Of a DNA stretch of 64,000 nt, positions 36,451 through 45,480 are shown one piece after another. The stretch covers positions 62,001 through 126,000 of the forward strand of contig WGMC01000013.1 in assembly GCA_016125265.1 (NCBI GenBank), read 5' to 3'. Under the pieces are notes generated by a model, which ran no database searches, had not been told where the DNA came from, and saw only the letters and a list, made by a program, of their open reading frames with translations. The translations under genes were made by a program, and so were the position numbers. Position 1 is the stretch's first letter. Each line of letters opens with the position of its first letter. Source of the stretch: Planctomycetaceae bacterium. Its GTDB lineage: Bacteria > Planctomycetota > UBA1135 > GCA-002686595.

Positions 36451-36465
36451 TAGACCAGTCGTCTA
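36451..36465 (-). promoter_or_regulatory. Putative TetR operator before tetR (autoregulation)
   Basis: TAGACCAGTCGTCTA, one base different from the site at 35563, 10 bases before the tetR start. Binding here would block its own transcription or translation start. Confidence 0.72.
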
Positions 36466-36584
36466 GTGGCGGCAAGCGTCCCGAGGAAATTCCGATAGCC
36501 CGGGCCCAGTTCGGGCCTAAGCGCCTTCCTGACCAGGGTTTGCGGGTGCCAGGACGGTGGCGTCCGCGCTTCCCACCCTCCCCC

Positions 36585-36911
36585 TCACGTCGCCAGCGCG
36601 CCCAGCAGGCCCAAACCGGCGCCCCAGAGCACAAGGGATCCGACCGCTGCGACCGCCATGCGCACCTGGAACGTGCGCTTCTGCGTCTTGTGCCGGAACG
36701 CGCGCATCGCGAGCCACATGCCGAGAACACCGCCAAACCACACGGGAAGGAGGAGCCTCGCCTCCGGCACACGTCGGGCTCCCCTTCCCGCGCACCACTT
36801 GTCGTAACCCATGGCCAGGAATGCCGCGGCGTTGGCCACGATCAATGCAACGAGGTGCGGCGCGCCGAACGTCGCGGCGCCCGCCTCCACGAGTTCGACG
36901 AGGGACTGCAC
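36585..36911 (-). CDS. DUF1294-family small membrane protein
   Basis: About 108 residues from a GTG at 36911 (the start is uncertain; no Shine-Dalgarno decides it and the frame is open further upstream). DUF1294 signature: GYDKWCAGRGARRVPEARLL, then FGGVLGMWLAMRAFRHKTQK with RHKT before the last helix; the family consensus is YDKxxAxxxxxRIPExxL and FRHKTxK. Three to four membrane helices. Function of the family is unknown; in some proteins it is fused to a cold-shock domain, which is not the case here. It precedes tetR on the same strand with a 144-base gap. Confidence 0.75.
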   Translation of the reverse strand: MQSLVELVEAGAATFGAPHLVALIVANAAAFLAMGYDKWCAGRGARRVPEARLLLPVWFGGVLGMWLAMRAFRHKTQKRTFQVRMAVAAVGSLVLWGAGLGLLGALAT

Positions 36912-37174
36912 GGGCCCGGGAGCGTAGCCGATGGTGTCGCCCGTTGCGGCGGCGTGACACGGGACGACGGGCGGTGGCGCGCGATCCCGAGCCGCGGAAC
37001 GGACCGATCCAGCGGCTCCAACGGAGGTTTTTTCGGCCCCGTTCGTCGGAGCGCCGCCCGGGGGCGGGCGGTGTTTTGTCACGGGCCGAAGCAAACCCGT
37101 GTCCGTTGCAGCTTGCAGGGCTAGTTGCCGATCCCCCACCCTGGCGGTCGATCTCCCGTTTCCCGACGTTCCCC

Positions 37175-38473
37175 ATGTCCACACCTCGCCACTCGCACCG
37201 TCCCGGTCGCTCACACCCCTTGTCGCGTTTCCGAGTGGGGCGTCGGGCGCTCGCCGCCATTGCACTCGCGTTGGTCACCACGAGCCCCGCCGGGGCGATG
37301 GAGCCCGCCGCGCAGCGCAAGGGTCCCGTCGAAATCGAATGGCGCGGCGAGGTGCACCATCCCGATGCCCTGCCGGACAGTCTGAGCGAAGGCGCGCGCG
37401 CGGCGATCGAATCGTGGGCGCCCTGGATGGAGGCCCAGCGCTACCGCGGTGGCCTCAGCGCGGACGGACGAGTGCTGCTGCTCGTGCCGGCGCGCTCGAA
37501 GATCGCGAAACGTCTGGACCTGGTCGAGCGCACCGCCGCCCATTTCGACCGCGCCTTGCCCCTGCCCAAGCGGCGCCGCGCCGCCGAAGACGGCAAACAA
37601 CAGGATCCCGCGGAACCGGCCCCCGAGGGCCAGAACGGCGGAAGCCCCGTCGATCCCGCCCAGTCCCAGGGTCAGTCCCCCGAGAAGCCGTCCGACGGCT
37701 CCTGGAGCTACACCTGGAGCGACGACGGCCCGCCGCGCGAGACCGAAACCGCCGTGGTGCTCGAACTGGGTGACCGCCAAGACCAGGCGCTGGTGATCCG
37801 GCACCTGGCGAAGGAACACCCGTACCTGGGCGCCTTCCCCGCGGAGACGGTGTCCGGTTTCAGCCTGGAGCGGCCGCTGGTCGCGAGTTGGCTGGCGAAC
37901 GAGCCCGAGAACGAGGAGTGGTCGCCGGACGCGGAACTCGTGCACCGCACGGCGACACTGCTGTTCCTGCGCCGCTTCGGACAGCAGCCGTTTTGGGTGC
38001 AAACCGGCGCCGCGTGGCACACGGAGATCGCGCTGCTCGACGGTGTGTGGTGTTTCCCCTACCGTGCCGAGTTCATCTTCGCGGTGGAGCACTCCGGTTG
38101 GCCGTCGGCGCTGGCGAACATGTACACAAAACGCGCCAAACAGCCGTTCCGCTTGGACGAGGTGGCCGATTGGAAGCGCGGCACATGGGACAAGGACGCG
38201 GCGCTGCAGAGTTGGGGCCTCGCCGCGTGGTTCGCCACGGAGCACCCCGGGGTGCTCTCGGAGATCCTGGAAGACCTGCACGAGCACAGGGACCAGGCCA
38301 ACCGGATCGACCTCGGCAACGGCTCGTGGAAGCGCATCCCCGGCTGGGAGGCGTCCGTGGCCGACCAGGCGGCGATCCTCGAGCGCCACCTCGGGCCCCA
38401 GGTTTTCGAGGACGTGACGGAGGCCTTCCGCAACGCGCGCCGCAGCGCCCTCGCGAAGACCCGCGTCCGCTGA
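37175..38473 (+). CDS. Secreted protein, possible inactive peptidase-MA-like homolog
   Basis: 432 residues from the ATG at 37175, giving a basic N-terminus, a hydrophobic core (RALAAIALALVTTSPAGA) and likely cleavage near AGAM. A Pro/Gln/Gly-rich insert (about 145-185) separates two domains. The C-terminal part (AELVHRTATLLFLRRF, then PFWVQTGAAWHTEIALL) has the arrangement of gluzincin-like DUF1570/peptidase-MA proteins, where HExxH is followed by a P-x-W-x-x-E-G motif; here the HExxH and the E-G glutamate are absent. If homologous, it has lost zinc binding. Otherwise unrecognised. It stands alone between DUF1294 and the molybdenum hydroxylase operon. Confidence 0.65.
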   Translation: MSTPRHSHRPGRSHPLSRFRVGRRALAAIALALVTTSPAGAMEPAAQRKGPVEIEWRGEVHHPDALPDSLSEGARAAIESWAPWMEAQRYRGGLSADGRVLLLVPARSKIAKRLDLVERTAAHFDRALPLPKRRRAAEDGKQQDPAEPAPEGQNGGSPVDPAQSQGQSPEKPSDGSWSYTWSDDGPPRETETAVVLELGDRQDQALVIRHLAKEHPYLGAFPAETVSGFSLERPLVASWLANEPENEEWSPDAELVHRTATLLFLRRFGQQPFWVQTGAAWHTEIALLDGVWCFPYRAEFIFAVEHSGWPSALANMYTKRAKQPFRLDEVADWKRGTWDKDAALQSWGLAAWFATEHPGVLSEILEDLHEHRDQANRIDLGNGSWKRIPGWEASVADQAAILERHLGPQVFEDVTEAFRNARRSALAKTRVR

Positions 38474-38608
38474 GACAGGCCGGGAAGGCCCGGGCCGCCG
38501 GTGGCGCGGCCCCCCGGCCCACACGGAATTCCTGAGCCTTGCCCGGCGCCCCCGCGCGCCGGAGAATGGCCCGCCGCGGGCGCCCCCTTTGGCCCCCGCC
38601 CAGGGCCC

Positions 38609-39181
38609 ATGGCATCGCTCCTCCTCAACGTCAACGGCGACCAACTCGAAGTCACCGCACCCGACCACTGGACCCTGCTCGAGGTGCTCCGCTACCGGCT
38701 GGGCCTGACCGGCTCCAAGCAGGGCTGCGATAAGGGCGACTGCGGGGCGTGCACGGTGCAGATCGACGGCGAGCCGCAGCTCGCGTGCCTGGCCCTGGCG
38801 ACCCTGTGCGAGGGCCGCGCGATCACCACGATCGAGGGCCTGATGCCCGCCCACCTGCGGGCCGGTGGCAAGGGCCCCGACCCGTTGCAGGACGCGTTCG
38901 ACCGCTGCGGCGCCTTGCAGTGTGGTTTCTGCCAGCCGGGAATGTTGCTCAGCGCGAAGGCGCTCTTGGAGCGCAGCCCCGATCCCTCGCGCGATGAGAT
39001 CCGCCACGCGCTCGCGGGCAATCTGTGCCGCTGCACGGGCTACACGCAGATCTTCCAGGCCGTCGAACTGGCGGCCGCCGAGGCCCAGGGCCGCGCTCCC
39101 ACTCCGCCCGCCTGGCACCCGGATGGCAATCCGTGGATGCCCGCCTGTTCGAAGGCCCCCGCGAAAGGGGAATCACGCTGA
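38609..39181 (+). CDS. Molybdenum hydroxylase [2Fe-2S] subunit (HcrC-like)
   Basis: 190 residues from the ATG at 38609. Plant-ferredoxin-type cluster: Cys40, Cys45, Cys48 and Cys60 (GCDKGDCGACTVQIDG). Second cluster: Cys105, Cys108, Cys140 and Cys142 (QCGFCQPGMLLSA and LCRCTGYTQI). It passes electrons between the molybdenum site and FAD. A ~35-residue Pro-rich tail is extra. It overlaps the large subunit by one base (TGATG). Together with the FAD subunit's extra cluster, the set fits the 4-hydroxybenzoyl-CoA reductase branch of the xanthine oxidase family. Confidence 0.92.
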   Translation: MASLLLNVNGDQLEVTAPDHWTLLEVLRYRLGLTGSKQGCDKGDCGACTVQIDGEPQLACLALATLCEGRAITTIEGLMPAHLRAGGKGPDPLQDAFDRCGALQCGFCQPGMLLSAKALLERSPDPSRDEIRHALAGNLCRCTGYTQIFQAVELAAAEAQGRAPTPPAWHPDGNPWMPACSKAPAKGESR

Positions 39182-41556
39182 TGGCGGCCCGCGACCAACA
39201 CGGTGTCGGCGCGCCCTTCGGCGACCGTTTCCAGGTAGTCGGCCGCGCCGAGCGCAAGGTCGACGGCCTCGCCAAGGCGACCGGCCAGGCGGTGTACACC
39301 GACGACATCCAGTTGCCCGGGATGCTGCACGCCAAGATCCTGCGCAGCCCCCACGCGCACGCGCGCATCCGCTCGATCGACACGTCGAAGGCCCTCGCAC
39401 TGCCCGGTGTGCACGCCGTCATCACCGGCCGCGACATGCCGATCAAGTACGGCGTGATCCCGTGGACACCCGACGAAAACGCGCTGGCCCTCGAGAAGGT
39501 GCGTTTCATCGGCGACGAGGTGGCCGCGGTCGCGGCGCTCGACGAGGACACTGCCAACGCGGCCCTTCGCTTGATCGAGGTCGACTACGAGGTGCTGCCG
39601 GCGCACTTCGATCCGAAGGACGCGCTCGCGAAGCCGGAGGTCCAGATCCACGAGACCCCGGAAAAGCCCGACCGCGGCAACGTCAGCAAACACGTGCGCC
39701 TCGAGTTCGGCGACGTGGACCAGGCCCTCGAGGACGCGGACGTGGTGCTCGAAGGCCACTACCGCTTCCACGGTTCGACCCACGCCCCCATCGAGCCCCA
39801 CTGCGCCGTCGCCCAGGTGTCGCCGGACGGGGTGCTGACGCTGTGGTCCGCCACGCAGATCACGCACTACGTGCACCGCGCTTTGGCGCGTGTGCTCGAA
39901 CTGAAGGAGTCGCGCATCCGCGTGATCCAACCGTGCCTCGGCGGCGCGTTCGGCGGCAAGAGCGATCCCTTCGCGCTCGAGTTCGCCGTTGCAAAACTCG
40001 CCATGGTCACCGGCCGCCCGGTGAAGATGCTGTGGACACGCGAAGAGGTGTTCTACGCGCACCGCGGCCGCCACCCGATGCAGCTCCACTACCGAAGCGG
40101 TATCCGGCGCGACGGCAAACTGACCGGCGTCGACGCGAAGATCCTGATCGACGGGGGCTCCTACAGCTCGTTCGGTCTGGTGACGACCTACTACTCGGGC
40201 CAGTTGTTGACGGGACCGGTGCACTTCCCGACCTACCGCTTCGATTCGACCCGGGTGTTCACCAACAAACCGCCGTGTGGCCCCAAACGCGGCCACGGTT
40301 CGGTGCAGCCGCGCTTTGCGTTCGAGGTGCAACTCGACGAACTGGCCGAGGCGGTCGCGCTCGACCCGATCGAGCTGCGCCGGCGCAACTGGCAGGGCGA
40401 ACACACCCACACGGTCAACGGCCAACGCATCACCTCGAACGGCTTCTTGGGGTGCTTGGACGAGGTCGAGCGCGCCAGCGGTTGGCGCGAGCGCCGCGGG
40501 AAGTTGCCCTTCGGCCGCGGCCTGGGTGTCGCGGGTTCGATGTACATCTCGGGCACCAACTACGCGATCTACCCCAACGACATGCCCCAGGCGGGCATCC
40601 AGATCAAACTGGACCGTTCGGGGCTCGCCACGGTGTTCACCGGCGGCAACGACATTGGCCAGGGATCGAACTCGGTGTGCCGCGCGATCGTGGCCGAAGA
40701 GCTGGGCCTTGATCCCGACGACGTGCGTGTGGTCGCCGCGGACACGGACCTCTGCCCCGTGGACCTCGGCGCGTACTCGAGCCGCGTCACCTTCATGGTC
40801 GGCAACGCCACCATCGACGCGGCGCGCAAACTGCGCCGCCTGGTGACCGGCGCGGTCGCGAAGAAGTGGTCCGTTCCTGAAAACCGCATCTTCATGGGCC
40901 GCGGCGAGGTCTTCGACCTGGAGGACCGCTCCCGTGCGATCACCTCGCGCGAGGCGATCCAGATCGCCGAAGCCCTGCACGACACGTTGGGCGCGACCGG
41001 CTCCTACAACACACCCAAACTGGGCGGCGACTACCGCGGCGGCACCATCGGCGCCTCGCCCGCGTATTCGTTCACGGCCCACGTGGTCGAGGCCGAGGTC
41101 GACGTCGAAACCGGCCGCATCCACCTCCACAACTGCTGGGTGGCCCACGACTGCGGGCGCGCGCTCAACCCCATGCTCGTCGCCGGACAGATGGAAGGCT
41201 CGGCCTACATGGGCCTCGCGGAGGCGGTGATGGAGGTGCACGACATCAACCGCTTCGGTTTGCACGCCGGACCGTCGCTGCTCGACTACCGCATCCCCAC
41301 CAGCGTCGACACGCCGGAACTGCACGCGTTGATCGTGGAGAGCCTGGATCCGGAGGGCCCCTACGGCGCCAAGGAAGCCGGCGAGGGCCCCCTGCACCCG
41401 GCGCTGCCCGCGATTTCGAACGCGGTCTACGACGCGGTCGGTGTGCGCCTGCGCGAGCTGCCGTTCACTCCGGCGGCCGTGCTGCGCGCGTTGCGCGCCG
41501 CGGGTGTAGGACCGAAGGCAAGGGCCGCCCAACAACCCGAAGGAGCCCGTCGCTGA
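39181..41556 (+). CDS. Molybdenum hydroxylase large (molybdopterin) subunit (HcrA-like)
   Basis: 791 residues. N-terminal aldehyde-oxidase/xanthine-dehydrogenase a/b hammerhead: KATGQAVYTDDIQLPGMLHA and LRSPHAHARI. Molybdopterin-binding blocks are QPCLGGAFGGKSD, PCGPKRGHGSVQPRF, GNDIGQGSNSV and EAGEGPLHPALPAISNA. The P-C-G-x-x-R-G-H-G block is like that of HcrA. 4-Hydroxybenzoyl-CoA reductase reductively removes the phenolic OH; most other family members hydroxylate. Which direction this enzyme works and its substrate cannot be told from the sequence. The one-base overlap with both neighbours gives equal coupling of the three subunits. Confidence 0.92.
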   Translation: MAARDQHGVGAPFGDRFQVVGRAERKVDGLAKATGQAVYTDDIQLPGMLHAKILRSPHAHARIRSIDTSKALALPGVHAVITGRDMPIKYGVIPWTPDENALALEKVRFIGDEVAAVAALDEDTANAALRLIEVDYEVLPAHFDPKDALAKPEVQIHETPEKPDRGNVSKHVRLEFGDVDQALEDADVVLEGHYRFHGSTHAPIEPHCAVAQVSPDGVLTLWSATQITHYVHRALARVLELKESRIRVIQPCLGGAFGGKSDPFALEFAVAKLAMVTGRPVKMLWTREEVFYAHRGRHPMQLHYRSGIRRDGKLTGVDAKILIDGGSYSSFGLVTTYYSGQLLTGPVHFPTYRFDSTRVFTNKPPCGPKRGHGSVQPRFAFEVQLDELAEAVALDPIELRRRNWQGEHTHTVNGQRITSNGFLGCLDEVERASGWRERRGKLPFGRGLGVAGSMYISGTNYAIYPNDMPQAGIQIKLDRSGLATVFTGGNDIGQGSNSVCRAIVAEELGLDPDDVRVVAADTDLCPVDLGAYSSRVTFMVGNATIDAARKLRRLVTGAVAKKWSVPENRIFMGRGEVFDLEDRSRAITSREAIQIAEALHDTLGATGSYNTPKLGGDYRGGTIGASPAYSFTAHVVEAEVDVETGRIHLHNCWVAHDCGRALNPMLVAGQMEGSAYMGLAEAVMEVHDINRFGLHAGPSLLDYRIPTSVDTPELHALIVESLDPEGPYGAKEAGEGPLHPALPAISNAVYDAVGVRLRELPFTPAAVLRALRAAGVGPKARAAQQPEGARR

Positions 41557-42578
41557 TGCTGCGCTTGCCCAAGACGCGGGTCGCAAAACCCACGACCGTG
41601 GCGCAGGCTGTGGCGCTGCTCGTCGAACACGGCGAAGTGGCCATGCCCATCGCCGGTGGCACCGACCTGCTGCCCAACATGAAACACGGGCTGTTCGAGC
41701 CCGAGGTTCTGGTGGCCCTGGGTGGCATCAAGGAGTTGCAGCGCTTCGAGTTGCAAACAGACGGCACGCTCATCCTCGGCGCCGGTGTTTCGCTCGACCG
41801 CATCGCCGCGGACGAACGTGTGCAGCGAACCGCCCCCGCATTGGCGCAAGCCGCGGGCCTCGTCGCAGGGCCCCAACTGCGGCGCATGGGCACGCTGGGT
41901 GGCAACGTGATGCTCGACACACGCTGCCAGTGGTACAACCAAACGCACTTCTGGCGCCAGGCGCTCGGCTACTGCCTCAAGAAGGACGGCACCGTGTGCC
42001 ACGTGGTCGCGGGTGGCAAGAAGTGTGTGGCCGCCGCCAGCAACGACACCGCGCCGACGCTGATGACGCTGCAGGCGACGCTCGTCTTCGAGGGCCGCAG
42101 CGGCCGCCGCGAGGTCGCGATCGACGACCTCTGGCACACGGACGGCATCCACAACAAGAAGTTGGGCACCGACGAGATTCTGGTCGAAGTGCGTGTGCCC
42201 CCGCGCGCAACCGGCCACCGCGGCGCCTACGGCAAGCTGCGCGAGCGCGGCTCGATCGACTACCCCATGCTCGGTGTGGCCGCGCGGCTCGACGTGGGCC
42301 GCGACGGAGCCGTCGAGGGCGCCGACCTGGTGCTCGTCGCCCTGCAGGCCCGCCCCGTGCGCGTGCGGCGCGCCGCGGAGTTGTTGATCGGTGTGCCGAG
42401 CTCTGGCGACAACTTCGCCGAAGCCGTCGCCGCCGTTGCGGAGGCCGCCTACGCCCAGGCCCACCCGATGCCCAACATCCCCGGCGACCACGAGTGGCGC
42501 CGCGAGATGGTGCCCGTCTACGTGGCGCGCACCCTGCACGCCGCCGCGACAGGCACGGGCCCCGTGCACCACGTGTGA
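41556..42578 (+). CDS. FAD subunit with extra [4Fe-4S] insert (HcrB-like)
   Basis: 340 residues; Shine-Dalgarno AGGAG lies before the ATG at 41556. FAD-binding motifs are PIAGGTDLLPNMK and MGTLGGNVMLDTRC. Immediately after comes a ~40-residue insert with Cys124, Cys140, Cys148 and Cys157. This spacing (16, 8, 9) equals Cys122, 138, 146 and 155 of Thauera HcrB, which hold an extra [4Fe-4S] cluster thought to pass electrons from ferredoxin. Ordinary CO-dehydrogenase or xanthine-dehydrogenase medium subunits lack it. It strongly suggests a ferredoxin-linked reductase of the HcrABC type. Confidence 0.93.
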   Translation: MLRLPKTRVAKPTTVAQAVALLVEHGEVAMPIAGGTDLLPNMKHGLFEPEVLVALGGIKELQRFELQTDGTLILGAGVSLDRIAADERVQRTAPALAQAAGLVAGPQLRRMGTLGGNVMLDTRCQWYNQTHFWRQALGYCLKKDGTVCHVVAGGKKCVAAASNDTAPTLMTLQATLVFEGRSGRREVAIDDLWHTDGIHNKKLGTDEILVEVRVPPRATGHRGAYGKLRERGSIDYPMLGVAARLDVGRDGAVEGADLVLVALQARPVRVRRAAELLIGVPSSGDNFAEAVAAVAEAAYAQAHPMPNIPGDHEWRREMVPVYVARTLHAAATGTGPVHHV

Positions 42579-43366
42579 GCGCGCCCGACAAAGTGGCCCA
42601 GGGCCCGGCAGCCGCGCGCGACGGTGCCGCGGGCCACGACGACGCGGTGCACGAGGACGCGCGCGACGACTCCGCGAATCACGTTGCCGCACGTCTCGAC
42701 GGGGCCGCCAACGCGGCCGACCGACCCGACGCGGCCATTCCCCCCGACGTGGCCAACCAACCCGGCACCTGGGGTCGACGCCCGCTGGCCCGCGCGACCG
42801 CGTGGTACTCGGTTCCGGTAGGAGCGATGTTCCTACTCGCCGCAGCGCCACCCGGCACGTTCGTGCCGCTGGCCCTGTTTGCGCTCTTCTTCGCGCTGCT
42901 CCTGCTGCCGCTGTGGCTCTACGCGGCGCTCTCCGCACTGGCGCGCGGCGTGCGCGGCCTCTCGGGCCGCCTGCCCGCCTTGCTCGTCTACCCGGGCATG
43001 CTGGCGTTGAGCACCGTGGCGCTCCTCTCCCACACCTACGACCGCTGGGCGTTCGTTGTGGTCCGCCCCGCGATGACGAGCTTCGAGCAGGACCTCGCAT
43101 CGCTCCCCGCCGACCGCCACCAACCCGACACGGAATGGGCCGGCCCCTACCCGGTGCGCGCGATGCGCATCTGGGGCGCCGACCGCGGCCTGGTGCAGAT
43201 CGAACTGTCGATGACCCGCACCTTCCTGGGCTCCGCGGGCCTAGTACTGGCGGAGGACCAGTCCTCGCTCGACCAACTGCAGCGCATCGACCCCACACTG
43301 CAACTCTGGCCCCTCGCACCCCCGTGGCACGCCTACAGCGGCGACTCGATGGACCCACGCCGCTGA
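42575..43366 (+). CDS. Membrane protein coupled to the hydroxylase operon
   Basis: 263 residues from a GTG at 42575 that overlaps the FAD-subunit stop (GTGA). An Asp/Ala/His-rich disordered N-terminus (~65 residues) leads into three or four membrane helices (about 75-165: FLLAAAPPGTFVPLALFALF, LLPLWLYAALSALA and LLVYPGMLALSTVALL), followed by a soluble C-terminal domain of ~95 residues. No known family recognised. The coupling suggests it serves the enzyme (anchoring or maturation), but it could simply be the last gene of a shared transcript. Confidence 0.7.
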   Translation: MSAPDKVAQGPAAARDGAAGHDDAVHEDARDDSANHVAARLDGAANAADRPDAAIPPDVANQPGTWGRRPLARATAWYSVPVGAMFLLAAAPPGTFVPLALFALFFALLLLPLWLYAALSALARGVRGLSGRLPALLVYPGMLALSTVALLSHTYDRWAFVVVRPAMTSFEQDLASLPADRHQPDTEWAGPYPVRAMRIWGADRGLVQIELSMTRTFLGSAGLVLAEDQSSLDQLQRIDPTLQLWPLAPPWHAYSGDSMDPRR

Positions 43367-43401
43367 ACTGCGCCCGTTCTGCGGTGGGACGAAAGTCCGC
43401 G

Positions 43402-43615
43402 CTGTAGGGGCGCGGCTCTGTCCGCGCCCAAGGGAACGGCGCGCTGCCCCGCCACTCCCGGGCGTCCCCCGCCCGCGACGTTCACCTACGCAACAACGCC
43501 CCCAATCCACCGCGCCGTTCCGCCGGGTGCGCGGGCCTCCTGGCCCGCCTTGGAGCGCGGGGCGTTCCCCGCGCTTCAATCCCCCTTGGGCGCGGACAGA
43601 GCCACGCCCCTACAG
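43402..43615. repeat. Dispersed G+C inverted-repeat element, copy 2
   Basis: The 33-base arm at 43402-43434 (starting CTGTAGGGGCG) is inverted at 43583-43615 with one mismatch. The second module GTGCGCGGGCCTCCTGGCCC lies between at 43528-43547. It fills most of the 255-base gap between convergent genes; no gene is supported there. Arms are farther apart than in copy 1 (about 148 bases instead of 20). Confidence 0.85.
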
Positions 43616-43621
43616 AACGGG

Positions 43622-45046
43622 TCAAGGTTCGACGCCGATCTGCGTGAACTTCCACTCCGTCAGGTCGAACACGGTCAGCGAGGGTGTGGCCCCTTCGCCC
43701 TTGGCGCAGGCGATGAAGCGGTGCCCCGACCAATCGATCGGGCTATGCCACTTCGTGAGGAGCGTGCGCGAGGCGAAGAGGATGCAGGGTTTGCCTCGAA
43801 GCTCCACCAAGTCGCCCGCGCCGGGCCAAACCGTGCGCTCGCCTTCCAGCGCAAGTCTCTCAAAGGACTCACTGACCCCTTCCAGACGCGCCATGAATTC
43901 AGCATGTCTCGAACGAAGCAAGTCGACTCGACGGCCCTCGAGACGCCGGCCGCCCCAGTCCACCACCAAGTGCGACATGGAGTCTTTGGTCTTCGACCGG
44001 CGCAGGTCGAACACCTGACGTCCCCAGTTCATTTCCAATGGAGTCCACGGCTCGATGAGGTTGTCGATTCGGTGAAAGCCCCTTACCCAGCACTCTTCCC
44101 CGTAGATCGCGATGCATCGGCTGGCCGAAGCATCGCCGTCCGGGGTTATCTCGGACTCTGGAGCAGGGTGGAGCTCCACACGGTTGTCCACCTCCGAGAG
44201 ATCCCCGCAAGACCCTTCCCTGGAAACACCGAGTCGGACGAGAACACTCGTTTTCTCGCTCGTTTGTTCCACACCCAAGAGCTGCGCTCGATTCGTGCCC
44301 GGTCCACCGTTGTGCGGCCAAGAGGGGCTCTTTAGCGAGAGTTTCCCAGCACCCAAAACCATTTCGCCACTTTCGGCGTCCAGGGCGACCGGATAAACGA
44401 CGGCGACGTCGTCGATCTGCTCCGCAAGTGCGGGCCAAGCGCGCACGACGAGCTCGCCATCCCGCCGCGTGACTGTTAGAGCGGCGATGGGGCTCGGCGG
44501 GTCCATCGGCACGCCTTTCACCTCGAGGCGCTTCGCCAACGCGTCGACCCTCAGGACATACATGGCCCCGTCGGCCGACGCGAAGAAGTTGAAGGACGTC
44601 TAGCCGTCCTTTGCCTCGAAAGCCCAGGGCAAAAAACGCGCATCGGCCGGAAGTTCGGTGGGGAGTGACAGCGAGCGCGTGAGTGCGTTCTCCTCGGTCA
44701 GTTCGAAGAGGTGGAGTTGCGCCTTGCCGTCCACCTGCGAGAACGACGCGAAGTCCCAGAGCGCGTTGGTGGTGCTCGGAAGAACGAGGCCACGCCCCAA
44801 CTGCTCGCCAGCAACCTCGCCGTGGATGCTCGCCACGCGGCGCAGGTCTTCGTCCACGATGGTGACCATGCCGACCGACTTCACGGGAGGCAGCCCTGGT
44901 CCCGAGTGCCCCAAGTCGGGCACGTCGGCCAAGGGATCCGCCCAGACGAACAGTTGGCCTTGCTCTCGGCCGAGGTCGAGTGCGCGGACTTGGGGCCACG
45001 TGTTGGGGTAGTCGCCCACGGATACGAGCATCAGGGTCAGCAGCAT
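43622..45046 (-). pseudogene. One coding region interrupted by an in-frame amber codon
   Basis: An ATG at 45046 opens a frame of 148 residues ending in TAG at 44602-44600. The same frame continues without a stop for another ~325 codons to 43622, and codons immediately after the TAG (TSFNFFASADGAMYVLRVD) read as normal sequence with hydrophobic and small residues like a beta-propeller blade, continuing the pattern of the first part (VTIVDEDLRRVASIHGE, KAQLHLFELTEENALT). A second ATG at 44563 could start the rest, but it lies inside this pattern and has no Shine-Dalgarno. The whole would be 473 sense codons. The frame G+C is slightly lower than in neighbouring genes. Either a nonsense mutation, a sequencing error, readthrough, or two real genes. 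No family recognised. Confidence 0.6.
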
Positions 45047-45480
45047 GGTGGGATCCTGTGGGGCGGTGGGGATGCGAGGGTCCCGACTTGTGGCTCGCCG
45101 AGACGTTGGCGCACGGTACCGGCCCCACCGTGACCGGGCTGTAACGAGCGTCTTGGGTCCTGCCGCGAGGGGGTGCCTACGCGATGGCGTCTCTGCGCCG
45201 CGGCGACGCGCCGCCGGGTGCGCGGGCCTCTTGGCCCGCCTTGTTCCAGACCCCTCGGTGCGGTCTGTAGGGGCGCGGCCCTGTCCGCGCCCAAGGGGAA
45301 TCGCACGGCGGGAACTGCCCGGCGCTCCAAGGCGGGCCTGGAGGCCCGCGCACCCGGCCCGCACACCCATCGGAGCGTCGCCGCGAAGGTGAGGCGTGGT
45401 TGCGAAGAGATAGTTCACTCGGAGCGCGAGAAGCGCGGATCCACGCACCCTTCCCCTTGGGCGCGGACGGAGCCGCGCCC
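45047..45480. other. Intergenic region filled by repeats
   Basis: 434 bases between the start of the interrupted gene and the stop of the exonuclease gene, both minus strand. It holds copy 3 of the G+C element and presumably the promoter for the gene starting at 45046. No coding signal seen. Confidence 0.6.

Noticed and set aside
39040-41586. 848-residue minus-strand open frame
   Set aside because: Antisense of the molybdenum hydroxylase large subunit; no recognisable motif.
44563-45046. Two independent genes (44600-45046 and 43622-44563)
   Set aside because: Possible, but the second has no ribosome binding site and the frame and sequence pattern continue across the TAG, so one interrupted gene is favoured.
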